DNA from: Ichthyophis bannanicus
Taxonomy: Eukaryota; Chordata; Amphibia; Gymnophiona; Ichthyophiidae
DNA: 64,000 nucleotides
Direction of reading: 5' to 3'
Assembly (NCBI GenBank): GCA_033557465.1
Contig: CM066037.1
Coordinates: forward strand, 519,800,686 to 519,864,685
A program made the position numbers and the translations under genes. The notes under the pieces are model-generated. The model was not told where the DNA came from. It saw nothing but the letters and a program-made list of their open reading frames with translations, and made no database searches. Shown here piece after piece: positions 21,657-33,225 of the stretch. Each line of letters begins with the position of its first letter. Position 1 is the stretch's first letter.

Positions 21657-21973
21657 CCATAAGAACATAAAGATATGCCATACTGGGTCAGACCAAGGTC
21701 CATCAAGCCCAGTATTCTGTTTCCAATGGTGGCCAATCCAGGTCACAAGTACCTAGCAGTTTCCCCAAAGGACACAGGTTCCACAATGCTTGTATTGGAG
21801 CAAGCAGTGGATTGCTTAGGGCCCCTTTAATGGTTTATGAACCTTTCCTCCAGGAATTTTTTTAAACCCAGCTACACTAACAGCTTTTACTCCATCCTCT
21901 CTTAACGAATTACAGTTTGATTACACGTTGAGTGAAAAAAATATTTTCTCTTATTAGTCTTAAATAGGTTACA

Positions 21974-24690
21974 CTATAGCTTTATTTCATGTCCCCTAGT
22001 CTTTCTATATTCTGATAACGTAAACAATCGATCTATGTTTACCTGTTCCACTCCGTTCATTAATTTATAGACTTCTATCATATCTCCCCTCAGCCGTCTC
22101 TTTTCCAGTTTGAAGAGCCCTAACCTTTTTAGCCTTTCTTCATAGGAGTATCCTTCCATCCCCTTTACCATTTTGGTGGCTCTTCTCTGAACCTTTTCTA
22201 ATAACGCTATATCCTTTTTAAGACACGGCGACCAGAATTGCACAATATTCAAGGTGCGGTTGCACTATGGAACGCTACAGAAGCATTATAATATCCTTTG
22301 TTTTATTTTTGATTCCTTTCCTTATGATGCCTAGCATTCTATTTGCTCTCTTGGCCGCCGCTGCACACTGGGCCGAGGGTTTTAACATGGTATCCACAAT
22401 GACGCCTAAATCTTTTTCCTGGGTGGTGGTTCCTAATGTGGAACCTTGCATTGTGTAACCATAATTTGGGTTGTTCTTCCCTAGGTGCATAACTTTGCAC
22501 TTGTCCACATTAAATTTCATCTGTCATTTTGATGCCCAGTCTTCCAATTTATCAAGATCCTCTTGCAATTTTCCACAATCCTCTTGGGTTTCAACAACTT
22601 TAAATAGTTTTGTGTCATCTGCAAATTTGATAACCTCACTCGTTATTCCCTTTTCCAGGTCATTTATGAATATGTCAAAAAGCAGCGGACCCAGCACAGA
22701 TCCCTGGGGTACACCACTATTCACCTTTCTCCATTGGGAAAATTGGTCATATAGCCCTACCCTCTGCTTTCTATCTTTTAAACAGTTCCTGATCCACAAT
22801 AGTACACTGCCTCCTATCCCATGATACTTTAGTTTTGCCAAAATTCTCTGATGAGGGACCTTGTCAAAGGTTTTCTGAAAGTCCAAATACACTATATCAA
22901 CTGACTCACCTTTGTCCACCTGTTAATCACACCTTCAAAAAAACATAACAGATTAGTAAGACAAGATCTTCCTTGTCTAAAGCCTTGTTGGCTGTCTCCC
23001 ATTAAGCCATGACTATCTACATGTTCAGCAGTTTTGTTCTTTGATGGTTTCTACCATTTTTCCTGGTACTGACATCAGGCTCACCAGTCTGTAGTTTCCC
23101 AGATCACCCCTGGAACCATTTTTAAAAATTGGCATTACATTCGCCATCCTCCAATCTTCAGGTATTAAGATGATATTAATAATAGTTCACAGATTACTAA
23201 TAGAAGGTCTGCAACCTCATATTTCAGTTCTTTCAACACCCTTGGATATATATCATCTGGCCCAGGTGATTTGCTACTCTTCAGTTTATCTAATAGTTGT
23301 AATACATCTTCCCAATGTATCGATATTTCCTTTAATTCTTCTGCACCTTTAAATACCACTTCAGTCATGGGTAACATCCCTACATCTTCCTCAGTAAAGA
23401 CTGAAGCAAAGAATTCATTCAGTCTCTCTGCTATTGCCTTGTCGCCTCTTAGTACCCCGTTAACCCCTCTATCATCTAATGGACCAACTGACTCTCTCAC
23501 AGGTTTTTTGCAACTAATGTACTTGAAAAAGTCTTTATTATGTGTTTTTGCTTCCACAGCAAGCTTCTTCTCAAATTCTCCCTTTGTCTGCCTTATCAAT
23601 GCCTTGCATTTGACTTGCCAGTGCTTGTGCTGTTTCCAGGTTTCGTCGTTTGGCTCTTTTTTCCATTTTCTGAAAGATGCTTTTTTTGGCAACAACAGCC
23701 TCTCTGACCTCACCTTTAAACCATGCTGGCAGTTTTTTGGACTTCTTTCCACTTTTCTTAAAGCGTGGAATACAGCTGGTTTGGGCTTCCAAGATAGTAT
23801 TTTTCAATAACACCCATGCTTGATGTAAGTCTTTAACCTTTGAAATTGCTCCTTTTAGTTTTTTCTTAACTATTTTCCTTATTTTGTCATAGTCTCCCTT
23901 TCGAAAGTTAAAAGGTAGTACTGTGGATTTCCTTACTATCCCTCCTCCACTAATTAAATCAAACGCGATCATGCTATGATCACTATTGCCAAGTGGCCCC
24001 AACACCCTTATCTCTTGCAACAGATCTGGTGTTCCACTAAGGACTAGGTCCAATATGGCTTCCTCTCTGGTTGGTTCATGAACCAGTTGCTCCAAGAAGC
24101 AGTCATTTATTTCATCTAGGAACTTTATCTCCCTAGCATGTCCTACTGTGACACTGACCCAGTCGATACCAGGGTAATTCAAATCACCCATTATTACTGT
24201 GCTGTAACTTTTGTTAGCTTCCTTGATTTCTTTGAGCATTTCATCATCCATTTGTTCATTTTGGCCAGGTGGTCAATAGTACACGCCCACTGCCATTGCC
24301 TTACCCTTCTTAAATGGAATTTCAATCCATAGAGATTCTACAGCAAATTTTGTTTCCTGCAAAACTTTAATCCTTTCTGACTCAATGCCCTCTCTAACAT
24401 AGAGTGCAACCCCTCCACCAATTTGATCAGCTCTATCATTACGATATAGTTTGTACCCAGGTATCAGTGTCCCACTGGTTGTCCTCCTTCCACAATGTCT
24501 CTGAGATTCCAATCATATCTATCCTCTCATTTAGTACTATATATTCTAACTCTCCCATCTTATTTTTTAGACTTCTAGCATTTGCATATAAGCATTTTAG
24601 AGACTGTATTTTATTCATATTAATCTGGTTATTGGTAGGCATGGGTAATTTGGGATCTTTAAGCTCTGTCTGCTCTGTACTCGAGGGCAT
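21974..24690 (-). pseudogene. CR1 ORF2: endonuclease and reverse transcriptase
   Basis: The endonuclease segments are NARSLKNKMGELEYIV (near 24570), VALYVREGIESERIKVL (near 24390), VIMGDLNYPGIDWVSVT (near 24170) and NSDHSMIAFDL (near 23960). The reverse transcriptase segments are SSKSPGPDDIYPRVLKEL (near 23250), DIVYLDFQKTFDKVPHQRIL (near 22880), NSGVPQGSVLGPLLFDIFIN (near 22705) and IKFADDTKLFKVV (near 22630, FADD catalytic pair). The C-terminal [13 protein letters not shown] is near 21990. Breaks fall at about 23165, 22920, 22520 and 22270. The product would reverse-transcribe its own RNA at nicked DNA. Confidence 0.8.
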
Positions 24691-24829
24691 TTGGGCTACT
24701 TTACTCTTTTTTTGGAACCTCTCTGCTTTTAGTAGTATCCTTCAAGGATACATTCTTCCGAACCATGCACTCTTGTGCAACTGTTGGCTTTCCCCTATTA
24801 TCTAGTTTAAAAGCTGCTCTATTTCCTTT

Positions 24830-25720
24830 TTAAAGGTTAATGTCAGCAGCCTGGTTCCATCCTGGTTAAGGTGACGCCCATCCCTTCGGAAGAGTTCCTC
24901 CTTTCCCCAGAATGTTCCCCAGTTCCTAACAAATCCAAAACCCTCATCCTTGCACCATCGTCTCTGCATTGAGACTCCGGAGCTCTGCCTGCCTTTTGCG
25001 TCCTGTGCGTGGAATGGGAAGCATTTCGGAGAACACTACCCTGGAAGTTCTGGATTTCAACTTCCCACCTAAAAGCCTAAATTTAGCCTCCAGAACCTCA
25101 CTACCACATTTTCCTATGTCATTGGTACTGACATGTACCAAGACAGCAGACTCCTCCCCAGCACTATCTAAGACCTTATCTAGGTGGTGCGTGAGGTCTG
25201 CTACCTTTGCACCAGGCAGGCATTTTACCAGGTGATCCTCATGTCCACCAGCCACCCAGCTATCTACATGCCTAATGATCGAATTACCAACTATAATGGC
25301 TGTCCTAACCCTTCCCTCATGGGCACATGGCCCTGGAGAAACTTCCTCGGTGTGAGAGGGTTTTACATCACCTGGAGCACAGGTCCTAGTTACAGGATCA
25401 CTTCCTGCCACACCAGGGTGATGATCTCCTGTCACGTGACCTCTCTCCTCCATGGCAACAGGGATGCTGCCAGACTAAAGGTGGGACTTCAGGACTATAT
25501 CCCTGTAGGTCTCGTCTATGTACCTCTGTCTTTCTTATGTCTTCCAAGTCTGCTACTCTAGCCTCCAGAGAACGGACTCGTTCCCTGAGAGCAAAGAGCT
25601 TCTTGCACTTAGTGCACACGTAAGACCTCTCACCAACAGAGAGAAAATCATACATGTGGCACTCAATGCAAAAGACTGGCAAGCCCCCATCTTGCTGCTG
25701 GACTGCTGTCTGCATCTTAG
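24830..25720 (-). pseudogene. CR1 ORF1 with zinc-binding, coiled-coil and esterase-like parts
   Basis: The N-terminal part (25715-25398) shows CIECHMYDFLSVGERSYVCT followed by KCKK (a CxxC..CxxC pair), then a predicted coiled coil around LRERVRSLEARVADLEDI. The next part (25453-24944) is an SGNH/esterase-like domain: RTAIIVGNSIIRHVDSWV (GNS block), CLPGAKVADLTHHL, VLVHVSTNDIGKCGSEVL (G/S-TND block) and VVFSEMLPIP. The RDGRHLN-like block (catalytic Asp-x-x-His) is near 24875. Known CR1 ORF1 proteins carry exactly such an esterase. A frameshift separates the halves at about 25420. Confidence 0.8.
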
Positions 25721-26184
25721 TTTTAAGCTTGTGTTTAGATCTTTAAGTCCTTTACTTACTAAGGGTTGCTATGGATACTTATACTAATAAAATTATACCT
25801 AACATGTTTACTATACCTTGTTCCCCTGAAGCTTAATTAATCTCAGGTCCTTAGTGTATGACTGATTTAGATAATGAGCTGCACCTGAGAGTACCTCCTT
25901 TCCTTTAAGATCTGTAAGTACCTATAAAGCTACAATTAAAAGAGGGCTGCTACACAGTACCCTGTCCTGTGCTTCTGAGGTAAGCTGTGACCAACTTCCT
26001 GGGTGATTAACAGTCCTTGCTTGGATAGGAGTCTTTCAAAATGGCCTTTTCACCTGCCACCTGGTGTTAACACCAATTGAAAACGTTTTACAGGTCTCTT
26101 GCCCCCTAGGTAGAAGGCCTCTTTGTAAAGGTCTCTAGAAGCCTTTATTTGTTGCTTAAAGAATACTGACCCTGTTTTGCCTTT

Positions 26185-26480
26185 TATGCTAAGTTATATT
26201 CTGATTTGATTTAAATTAAAGCTCTTTGCTGCTGCTAGGCTCTGACTTATTATGAAATTTAAACTAGAAGCTCTCTGCTCGGTTCTAAATTTAACCAAAA
26301 AGCTCTCTTCCGTGTGTTAAATTTAAACTAAAAGTACTTTGCTGATACTAGGCCCTAAGTGAGTATTAAATTTAAACTACAAGCTCTCTGCTGGGTATGA
26401 AATCTAACCAGAAAGCTCTCTTCTGTGTTTTAAGTTTAAGCTTACACTGCTGCTACTAGGCCCTGACTGATTTAACAAAT
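26185..26480. repeat. Degenerate tandem repeat, about 65-bp unit
   Basis: Units built of AAATTTAAACTA, AAGCTCTCTGCT and CTAGGCCCTGACT recur about four to five times (for example 26225, 26265, 26320, 26375, 26435). It probably belongs to the 5' region of the CR1 copy. Confidence 0.5.
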
Positions 26481-26640
26481 ACACTGAGTTCACAGATTAA
26501 TCAGCTTTAATCCAAAGAAGTCCCTTCAGAAAAATTCCCAGAATTATATACTCACAATTGCAGATCTCTCTCCAGATGTAGCAGTCCCCTTTCCTAGTCC
26601 TTCAAGGTGACTGCCTAATATTAACATGCCTCTTAATTAG

Positions 26641-27594
26641 TGTCTGGATAAAGAAAGATTACTAGATTTCTACATTACTATACTCCAGTGCCAACCACCA
26701 GGCACATTGGGAAGAACTACAAACATTGCCCATTTAGAACCCATAACAAACCCACCGAATCATAACAGCACTACCAGGACTCACAAAGCATCAAACCCTA
26801 CCTATTAAAAAGGCAACACAGCAAATATTAAATCAGTACATCTCAGAGCATACCAATTCATCTCCTACTGGGGAAAGAGAACAAGTGGCACTGTCAAACT
26901 ACAAGAATAGCTCAGCTCGGTTACACATGCAGAACATAGACCATCACCAAACAAAGAACAAGGAATCACAATTTAGAAATCGGAAGACAATAATTAAATT
27001 GGGAACCCCTAAAGCCAAACTTGGAATGTACAGCAACACTATAAATTAATTTCCTTTTGTACTAAACAAAAATGCAAAGACGTTAGTGATACACATTTCC
27101 CAGAGCTGACATGTTCCAGTTAATAAATTCAAAATAGAGCATTTTTCTACCTTTTGCTGTTTGGGCATTTTACTTTTCAATTGCAATTGCTCCAGTCACT
27201 TTCTTCTGGTTTCTTTATCTTCTGCTAATTCTCTATTGTCTGCTGTCCATTTGTCTTTTCTTCTCTCTTCTAGATTTTTTCCATTCTATCTTCTACATCT
27301 GCTTTAACATACTGATCTTTCCCCTTTTGCTCCTTCCCTGATATCTTTTTTATTCCTTTATAATCCACTCAAATTTCACCCTTCCATCCTCAATCCCCAC
27401 ATACTCTGCCAATACCCAGCAACTCATAGATTTTCCTTCCCTCCCACACAAAATATATTTTCCCCCTCCGTCCTCATTCCCCCAGCCCCATCCCCTTTTA
27501 GTCCTCCCCCGAAATCAGCTCCCTTTTAGTTCCAGTCCCACTCAGCATCCGCTCCCTTCTAGTGGCATTCTTCCCCCCACACACACACACACAC
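26641..27594. other. No gene seen; pyrimidine-rich toward the right
   Basis: 26641-27130 is AT-rich without recognisable elements. 27170-27590 is C/T-rich on the plus strand and ends in a CA microsatellite (27576-27596). Confidence 0.35.
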
Positions 27595-28110
27595 ATCAGC
27601 CCATTTCAAGTCCTAGCCCCCCCATCAGCTCATTTCCAGTCCTATTCCATCCCAATCAGCCCATTTCCAGTCCAAGCTCCCCCCATCAGCCCATTTGCAA
27701 TCCTAGCCCCCCCATAAACCAATTCCAATCCTATTCCAATGAGCTAATGGGAGGCTTGGACTGGAAATTGGGCAGAGTGTGGGGGAGCTTCAGCCCATTT
27801 CTAGTCCAAGCTCCCCACACTCAGTCCATTTCCAATCCGAGCTCCCCATCAGCTCATTTCCAGTCCTATTCCAGCCCCCAATCAACTCATTTCCAGTCCA
27901 AGTTGCCCCTATCAGCCCATTTGCAATCCTAGCCCCATCAGCCATTTCCAATCCTATTCCAGAACCACATCAGTCCATTTCCAATCCTACCCCCCCTAAA
28001 AGCCCATTTCCAGTCCTAGCCACCCCCCTCCACTCAGCCCATTTCCAATCATAGCCCCCACCCCAGCCCATTTCGAATCTTAGCCTCCTGCCCCGACTCA
28101 GCCCATTTCA
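27595..28110. repeat. Minisatellite, unit about 32-40 bp
   Basis: Repeats of ATCAGCCCATTTCCAGTCC followed by TAGCCCCCC occur some 14 times with length variation. One segment, 27735-27785, carries the unit in the opposite orientation (TGGACTGGAAATTGGGC). The open frames here are low-complexity artefacts. Confidence 0.75.
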
Positions 28111-28159
28111 AGCCCAAACCCAAGCCCCGAAGAGCCCCGCTGCAGGCTTTAGAGGCCCC

Positions 28160-28407
28160 GGCTCACGGCTTCTGGCAGGCTCAGCAAAAGCTCGTTACAG
28201 CTGCCGAAGTGAAGAGCGTTGTTTCCTTCACTTCGGCAGCTCTATTGTAATGAAGATCACAGGCGTGCCGGAGGTCAAAGGACATTTCCTGTGTCCCGGC
28301 TCTTAGCACGCCTGCGATCTTCATTACAATACAGCTGCCAAAGTGAACGAAACAACGCTCTTCACTTCGGCAGCTGTAACGAGTTGTTGCTGAGCCTCCC
28401 GTGAGCC
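28160..28407. repeat. Foldback (palindromic) element, about 100-bp arms
   Basis: The left arm 28160-28268 and right arm 28306-28407 are near-perfect reverse complements (GGCTCACGG..CTCAGCA, then CGTTACAGCTGCCGAAGTG and AATGAAGATC.CAGGCGTGC). The loop is about 37 bp. Each arm contains its own smaller hairpin, AGCTGCCGAAGTGAAG with CTTCACTTCGGCAGCT. A MITE or foldback transposon is likely; no clear target duplication was found. Confidence 0.75.
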
Positions 28408-28849
28408 ATTAAAGGAGGTGAGCCGACAGCGTGCAGAAGGTTCTTGGCACAGGGCCCCCTGAAGCACTGGGCCCTGTGCCAATAACATTCTTGCTCAATG
28501 GACGGGCTGGCCCTGTGTACAAGAAGCTCAGAGTGGAAGTATTACTGAAGGTACTGCAGTCCTCTGCACTGACCACAGATGCTGGCTGCCTTAAGTTCAT
28601 AACTTCCTCTACTCTTTTAGCAGTGTTATTCACAGAAACTTGACAGGAGGAGAGCTCTGTCAGACTTGGAGTGCAGAAAAGGACTACTGGGCAGGAGGAT
28701 CCCTACTAGCTGTGCGAAGACCCCTCTATACTGAGAAGCCTTTAAAGATTTTCTTGAGCCAGAGAAGAGCTTTGGCAGACTGGATAGCATCATACAGTGT
28801 GCCTGCATCTGCAGAGAAATAAGACTAAGTGGTCATTTATCCAAATGGA

Positions 28850-29130
28850 AAAGGATCATTAGTGCAATGCTTGAAGGGTCTGTATTGGGACTATGCTGTT
28901 CAACCTATTCCTAAATGATCTGAGATGAGTAAAGTGATCATATTTGAAGATGACATAATTACTCAAATTCATGACTACAGAGGGAATTTGAGGATTTGCA
29001 AAAGGATCTTGAGACTGTCTCTAGATGGCAGCTGAAATTTCATGTGGACAATTGCAGTGCTGTATCTAAGAAAAAAATAATAAACTACAGCTACAAAATG
29101 TTGAGGTTTGAATTTCACCTCCCAACAAGA
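28850..29130 (+). pseudogene. CR1-like reverse transcriptase fragment
   Basis: The plus-strand translation with frameshifts gives an EGSVLG..LFN block, then DDIITQIHDYRGN and MQKDLETVSRWQLKFHVDNC. These correspond to GSVLGP.LF, FADD and LQ.DL..W..KF.VDKC of CR1. Short, diverged and isolated. Confidence 0.55.
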
Positions 29131-29840
29131 ACACTTAATAGAACTGGCTTGCCCTATGGAACTTTAAAAAACAGAACTCTAAAATAGACAGATTCTATCA
29201 GTTTAAACCCAAAGAGTTCCCTTTAACCCAAGAGTCTGAGAAATTACCAGCGGATAAATACTAACAACTGCAGAATCCTTCCCAGTAAGAGCAACTTTTC
29301 TCAGTGGTCCAGCAGACTGAAAAATCAGTGAACTCAGGTTGACCTACTTATATCTGTTCTTCTACAGCAATCTCTTTTCAATTTCCTAGGTGATTCACAC
29401 TGCCTTTGTTTTGATGGAGGGGACCTTTCAAATTGACCTTAGCTAAGGCTTCTGGTTTTTAAACAATTTTAGTTCAACAATATAGAGTCCAAGGGAACAC
29501 TGAGCTGCAGGCAGTGCTGACTCTAACAACTGCCAATACTTGCATAGGCATAGCTGTTGCCACAAATGTCTGTAGTTGAGGTCTGTACTATCTGTGGCAA
29601 CTCTTAGGCTCTTCAGAATGGATTTTAGGAATTTCATTTAGTAGAAGCCCTACCATAGATAAATAATGGTCATCTTACCTTCACACTTGGCTATTCTTCC
29701 CCAGCGCATATGGATGTTTCCAATCCAGAAAAGGGTAGACTAAATGCTGGCTACTCCCAAAAGAGGTTTTCTTTGGGGGCCTGTTGCTCTGTCAGGAGGA
29801 GGTTGGGAGCTTGGTACCCCTGAGTCTTTGTTCTCAATTG
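29131..29840. other. No gene seen; possible CR1 5'-region relative
   Basis: 29190-29340 shares wording with the CR1 5' region at 26480-26600 (CCAAAGAGTTCCCTTTA.. against CCAAAGAAGTCCCTTCA..). The rest is unassigned. Confidence 0.3.
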
Positions 29841-29844
29841 CCTA

Positions 29845-32800
29845 AGTTTATTTCACCAGGAACAAGCAGGAAGCCAGCCCTCACAAATGGGTGATGGTGC
29901 TGACGGAGCTTGCATGGTAACCCCTCCCCAGCTTTCAAAGAGAGCCTTTGGGAGATCCACCATACATGCATGGTTGCCTTCCTGCCCAAGGGTGTCATCT
30001 TCCATCGGTCTCCTTTTTTTCCACACAGCTTATCAGTCATTAGTCTACCCCCTGAAAAAGGTTGTGGGCTTTTTTTTCTTCTATTTTGCTCTTGTTTTTT
30101 CCTTCTCTGGTATGCATACCAGTGCCTTTTTGCCCCCTGGGTCTACTGTCATCTAGGCATAGTGGTTTTTCTCAGGTCTTTTTTGCCCTTTGGGGTCTCC
30201 TTCTCGGTGTGCAGGAATTCCTTGCCATCCCTGGCCAGGACACTTGAGTTTGATCTTGCAGGTGCAGTCTTCCCCTCTGTCTTCGGCCATTGGGTTCAAG
30301 CAGTGTGACCACTGTGGGCACACCATCTCCTGCACAGACCCTCGCGATTGCTGTCTTTGTTGCCTCTCTGTGGACCACAATGATGCCTCCTGTGGGCTCT
30401 GTCTGCAAATGACAAGCAAAGGACAGAAGAACCGTTCTACGCAGCGAGAGTTCATGTTTGGAAAGACCTCCATCCCAGCCCCAGCATCGCTTGCAGAGTT
30501 GGCATTCTCAGGGGCTGCCGTGGCGGCCTCTGTTTTGCTTGATGGCCATGCCCGTTCTGAGCTCTGAGGTTGCAGGCCATCGGAAAAGGGATCCTCTTCT
30601 GAGGGCCGTCCCCTGAAGAGCTGAACTTCATTGACATTGTCAAGAGAAGACACCAGAGCTAAAGGTGAGTCTTGCAGTCACTGGCATCGGAGTCGAGGGC
30701 AATGGCTGGGAGTGGCCCTCCAAGCTGCTCCGGTGGGAGAAAATGCCATCAGCGTCGGAAGATTGACTCCAGTCTCCTGAACCCATCTTTATTGAGGACA
30801 CCCCCTCAACAGAGTCTGTGTTGGGCCCAAAAACCTTGGTACCCATGCCAGTGGCTGCGGAACTTCCTGGCCTCAGTCAGAATGGTGGCCCTTGAGTGCA
30901 GCATCACTGCCTTCTTGGCCCAGCATGGACTACTGTTAGATTCCTCTGGGTTATCAGTTCCGACCACCGGCCCCTCCACCTCGAGTGCATCTCCTAGAGG
31001 CAATTTCAGGCCCTGTTCTCTGCTCTGGTTGGGGCAGAGGACTTCCCTGGCCAGCGCCTCCAGTTCTGACCGCAGGGGCTTCAGGGGCCTTTTAATCTGG
31101 TGCAGCCCTGAGGCCTGCAAGGCCCACAAGATCTCTCCAACTCAGTCAGACTGGGAGACAGAGCTGTCTGACACCCGCCTACATCGGGATGTCCCCTCAG
31201 ACACCCCTCAGACACCCCCCCCCCCCACACACACGCAGAGGACTGGTGCAGGTCCCCTCCCGAAGACCTCTTTTCTGGAGTTTGTCCAGGACATGGCGAA
31301 GGCCTTGGCCTTCACCATGGAGTCCAAGGAGGAGCCTCGAGTAGAGGACCTAGAGATCCTCCAGTATGAGGCTCCTCTGAAGGAGGCACTCACAGTGCCA
31401 ATTTCCCCCTATCCTGGAATGGCTTCTCTTCTGTATGTGGGAGTCCCTGGCCTCTGTGCCAATTGTGACCAGGTGGCTCAATGCCATGAACAGAGTTTTC
31501 CAGAGCCCCAAGTTCCAGAAAGCACAGTTGCCCCAATACTCCTTGGTGGTGGAGTCAGCCATGTATAGGATTAAAAGCCAAAAGTCTCATTTAGCGCCCC
31601 CCAACTCCCCCTGGCAGGGAGGCCCATTCCATGGATGTTTTTGGGCAGGAAATGTTACTAGGGCTTGATGCTCGTTGGCCGGATCCAGGCTTACCGGCTC
31701 CATATGGGCATGTACTTGCAAGACCTGGTGAGAGAGTTTGCTGGGTTCTCGGCTAGGCTGGCGGAAGAGCTTCTACAGTTGTTTTGGACCCTGATCTTGA
31801 TAATCAAGGAGTGCTCCAATTTTATCACTCAGGTAGCTTATGACCGCTTAGTCAGTGGCCAGAGTATCTATGGTGGGCATTAGTACCTGCCGCCAGGCCT
31901 GGCTAGAGTCCTCCAACTTGGAGCAATGGGTACATGACAAGTTGGTTGTCACATGCTGGGGGGAGAATTTCTTTGGCAAACCCATGACTGATAAGGTCAC
32001 TGAGCTGGAGTCAGAGTTCTGATCAGGACAAGGTTCTCCAAGAAAACCGCAGACCCTTCCCAAACGGAAGGCTTTGGGGGAAAAAGCCCCTTTACCCAAA
32101 GAAGAGGAAGGCTTATGGAAACTACCCCAAGTACTTTGCCTTCCCATCTCCCCAACAGGTCAGCAGGCCAAGGGACGGGGCATGGCCCATGTAAGCCTAA
32201 GGTCCCCAAGCCCCAGGTGGTGCCCCAGCTGCTACCCCAGGAGGCCTCCCCAGGAGGTCTAGTACCACAGCACATGGGGGCATCTGGAATACTTTGCCAG
32301 TTGGTGGCCAAGCATTATCACCAACACCTGGGTCCTTCAGATGGTGAAGGAGGGTTACCTCCATTTTGACCAGATGTCACCCCTGTACTTTCCAGGGGTA
32401 CTCCTGATGATGACTCTTTAGAGACTTGCTCTAGTGAGAGCTCACCAGGCTTCTGACTGACAAGGCCATGGAACTAGTCCTGCCCCATCTCTGGGGCCAA
32501 GGGTTTTACTCCTGATACTTCTTGATTCCAAAGAGGACTGGTGACTTTCGTCCTATTCTGGATCTGCAAGATCTTAACAAATTCCTGGTGAAGGAGATGT
32601 TCAAGATGCTCTCCCTTGGAACATTGCTGCCTTACCTCTGCCAGGGAGATTGGCTAGTCTCCTTGGATCTCACAGATGTGTACACACATATCCCCATCCA
32701 CCCAAGACGCCAGTAGTACCTCCAGTTTGTCATTGGTGCAAGCCTTTAGTAATACAGGGTTCTGCCCTTCAGCCTGGCCTTGGGCCAGAGGGTCTTCACA

Positions 32801-33119
32801 AAGCGCCTGACGGTGGTCGCCGCTTACCTGCAGCTGCAGTGTGTTAGTTTTCCCTATCTAGACTGGCTGGTCAGGGGCCGCACCATTCACACCCTGGAGC
32901 ACCTGGGGTTTGTCATCTACCCCAAGTCCCACCTGCAACCGACCCAAAGCCTGGAGTTCCTAGGGGCATTTCTAGACATGGTCCAGGCCCAGGCCTTTCT
33001 CCCCATCAACAGGGCCCAGTGCCTGGTGGCCCTTGCAGGGGAGATTCAGGGCCAACCCTTGGCCTCTGCCCAATTCATGCTGCACCTCCTGGGTACATGG
33101 TAACCCCTCCCCAGCTTTT
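29845..33119 (+). pseudogene. DIRS-like retrotransposon: left end, gag-like and reverse transcriptase regions
   Basis: The left end at 29850-29960 resembles the other DIRS ends here (AACAAGCAGGAAGCC..CCTCAC, then ATGGGTGA). The gag-like region follows at 30672-31568 (FLEFVQDMAKALAFTMESKE) and about 31660-32040 (FAGFSARLAEELLQLF). Reverse transcriptase blocks are FRPILDLQDLNKFLVKEMFK (32545), GDWLVSLDLTDVYTHIPIHP (32648), a PFSLA.GQRVFTKRLTVVAA block (32770) and FPYLDWLV (32850), then EHLGFVIYPKSHLQPTQSLE and FLGAFLD (32898-32980). Multiple frameshifts; the RNase H end and recombinase are missing. It ends where a 23-bp sequence of the left end recurs, and element 2 starts 10 bp later. Confidence 0.75.
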
Positions 33120-33159
33120 GGTGGTTTAGGGGTATGTTTACTAAACTTTCTTAACGTGC

Positions 33160-33225
33160 GCGCCGCGCAATTAGCGCATGCTAAGGTACCTTAGCGCACG
33201 CTAAGGTACCTTAGCGCACGCTAAT
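33160..33225. repeat. Subterminal palindromes of element 2
   Basis: The 16-bp palindrome GCTAAGGTACCTTAGC occurs twice in tandem. Element 1 has GATAAGGTACCTTATC at the same place, so both sides of the palindrome changed together. Confidence 0.6.

Larger units (their letters stand above)
21657..26640 (-). mobile_element. Near full-length CR1 LINE (copy A)
   Basis: On the minus strand this contains, in order, a long 5' noncoding region (about 26640-25720), ORF1 (25715 to about 24830), ORF2 (about 24690 to 21970) and the CR1 3' end. The 3' end is a GACCTTGGTCTGACCCAGTA block, then GGCATATCTTTATGTTCTTA. It is interrupted by a few frameshifts and stops but not grossly rearranged. The 5' limit is uncertain; tandem sequence at 26185-26480 may be part of its untranslated region. 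Confidence 0.8.

Noticed and set aside
27747..28054. Ser/Pro-rich frames in the minisatellite
   Set aside because: Low-complexity translation of a short tandem repeat, open in two frames at once.
27576..28110. CRISPR-like array
   Set aside because: The repeats are contiguous, variable in length and have no unique spacers; the genome is vertebrate.
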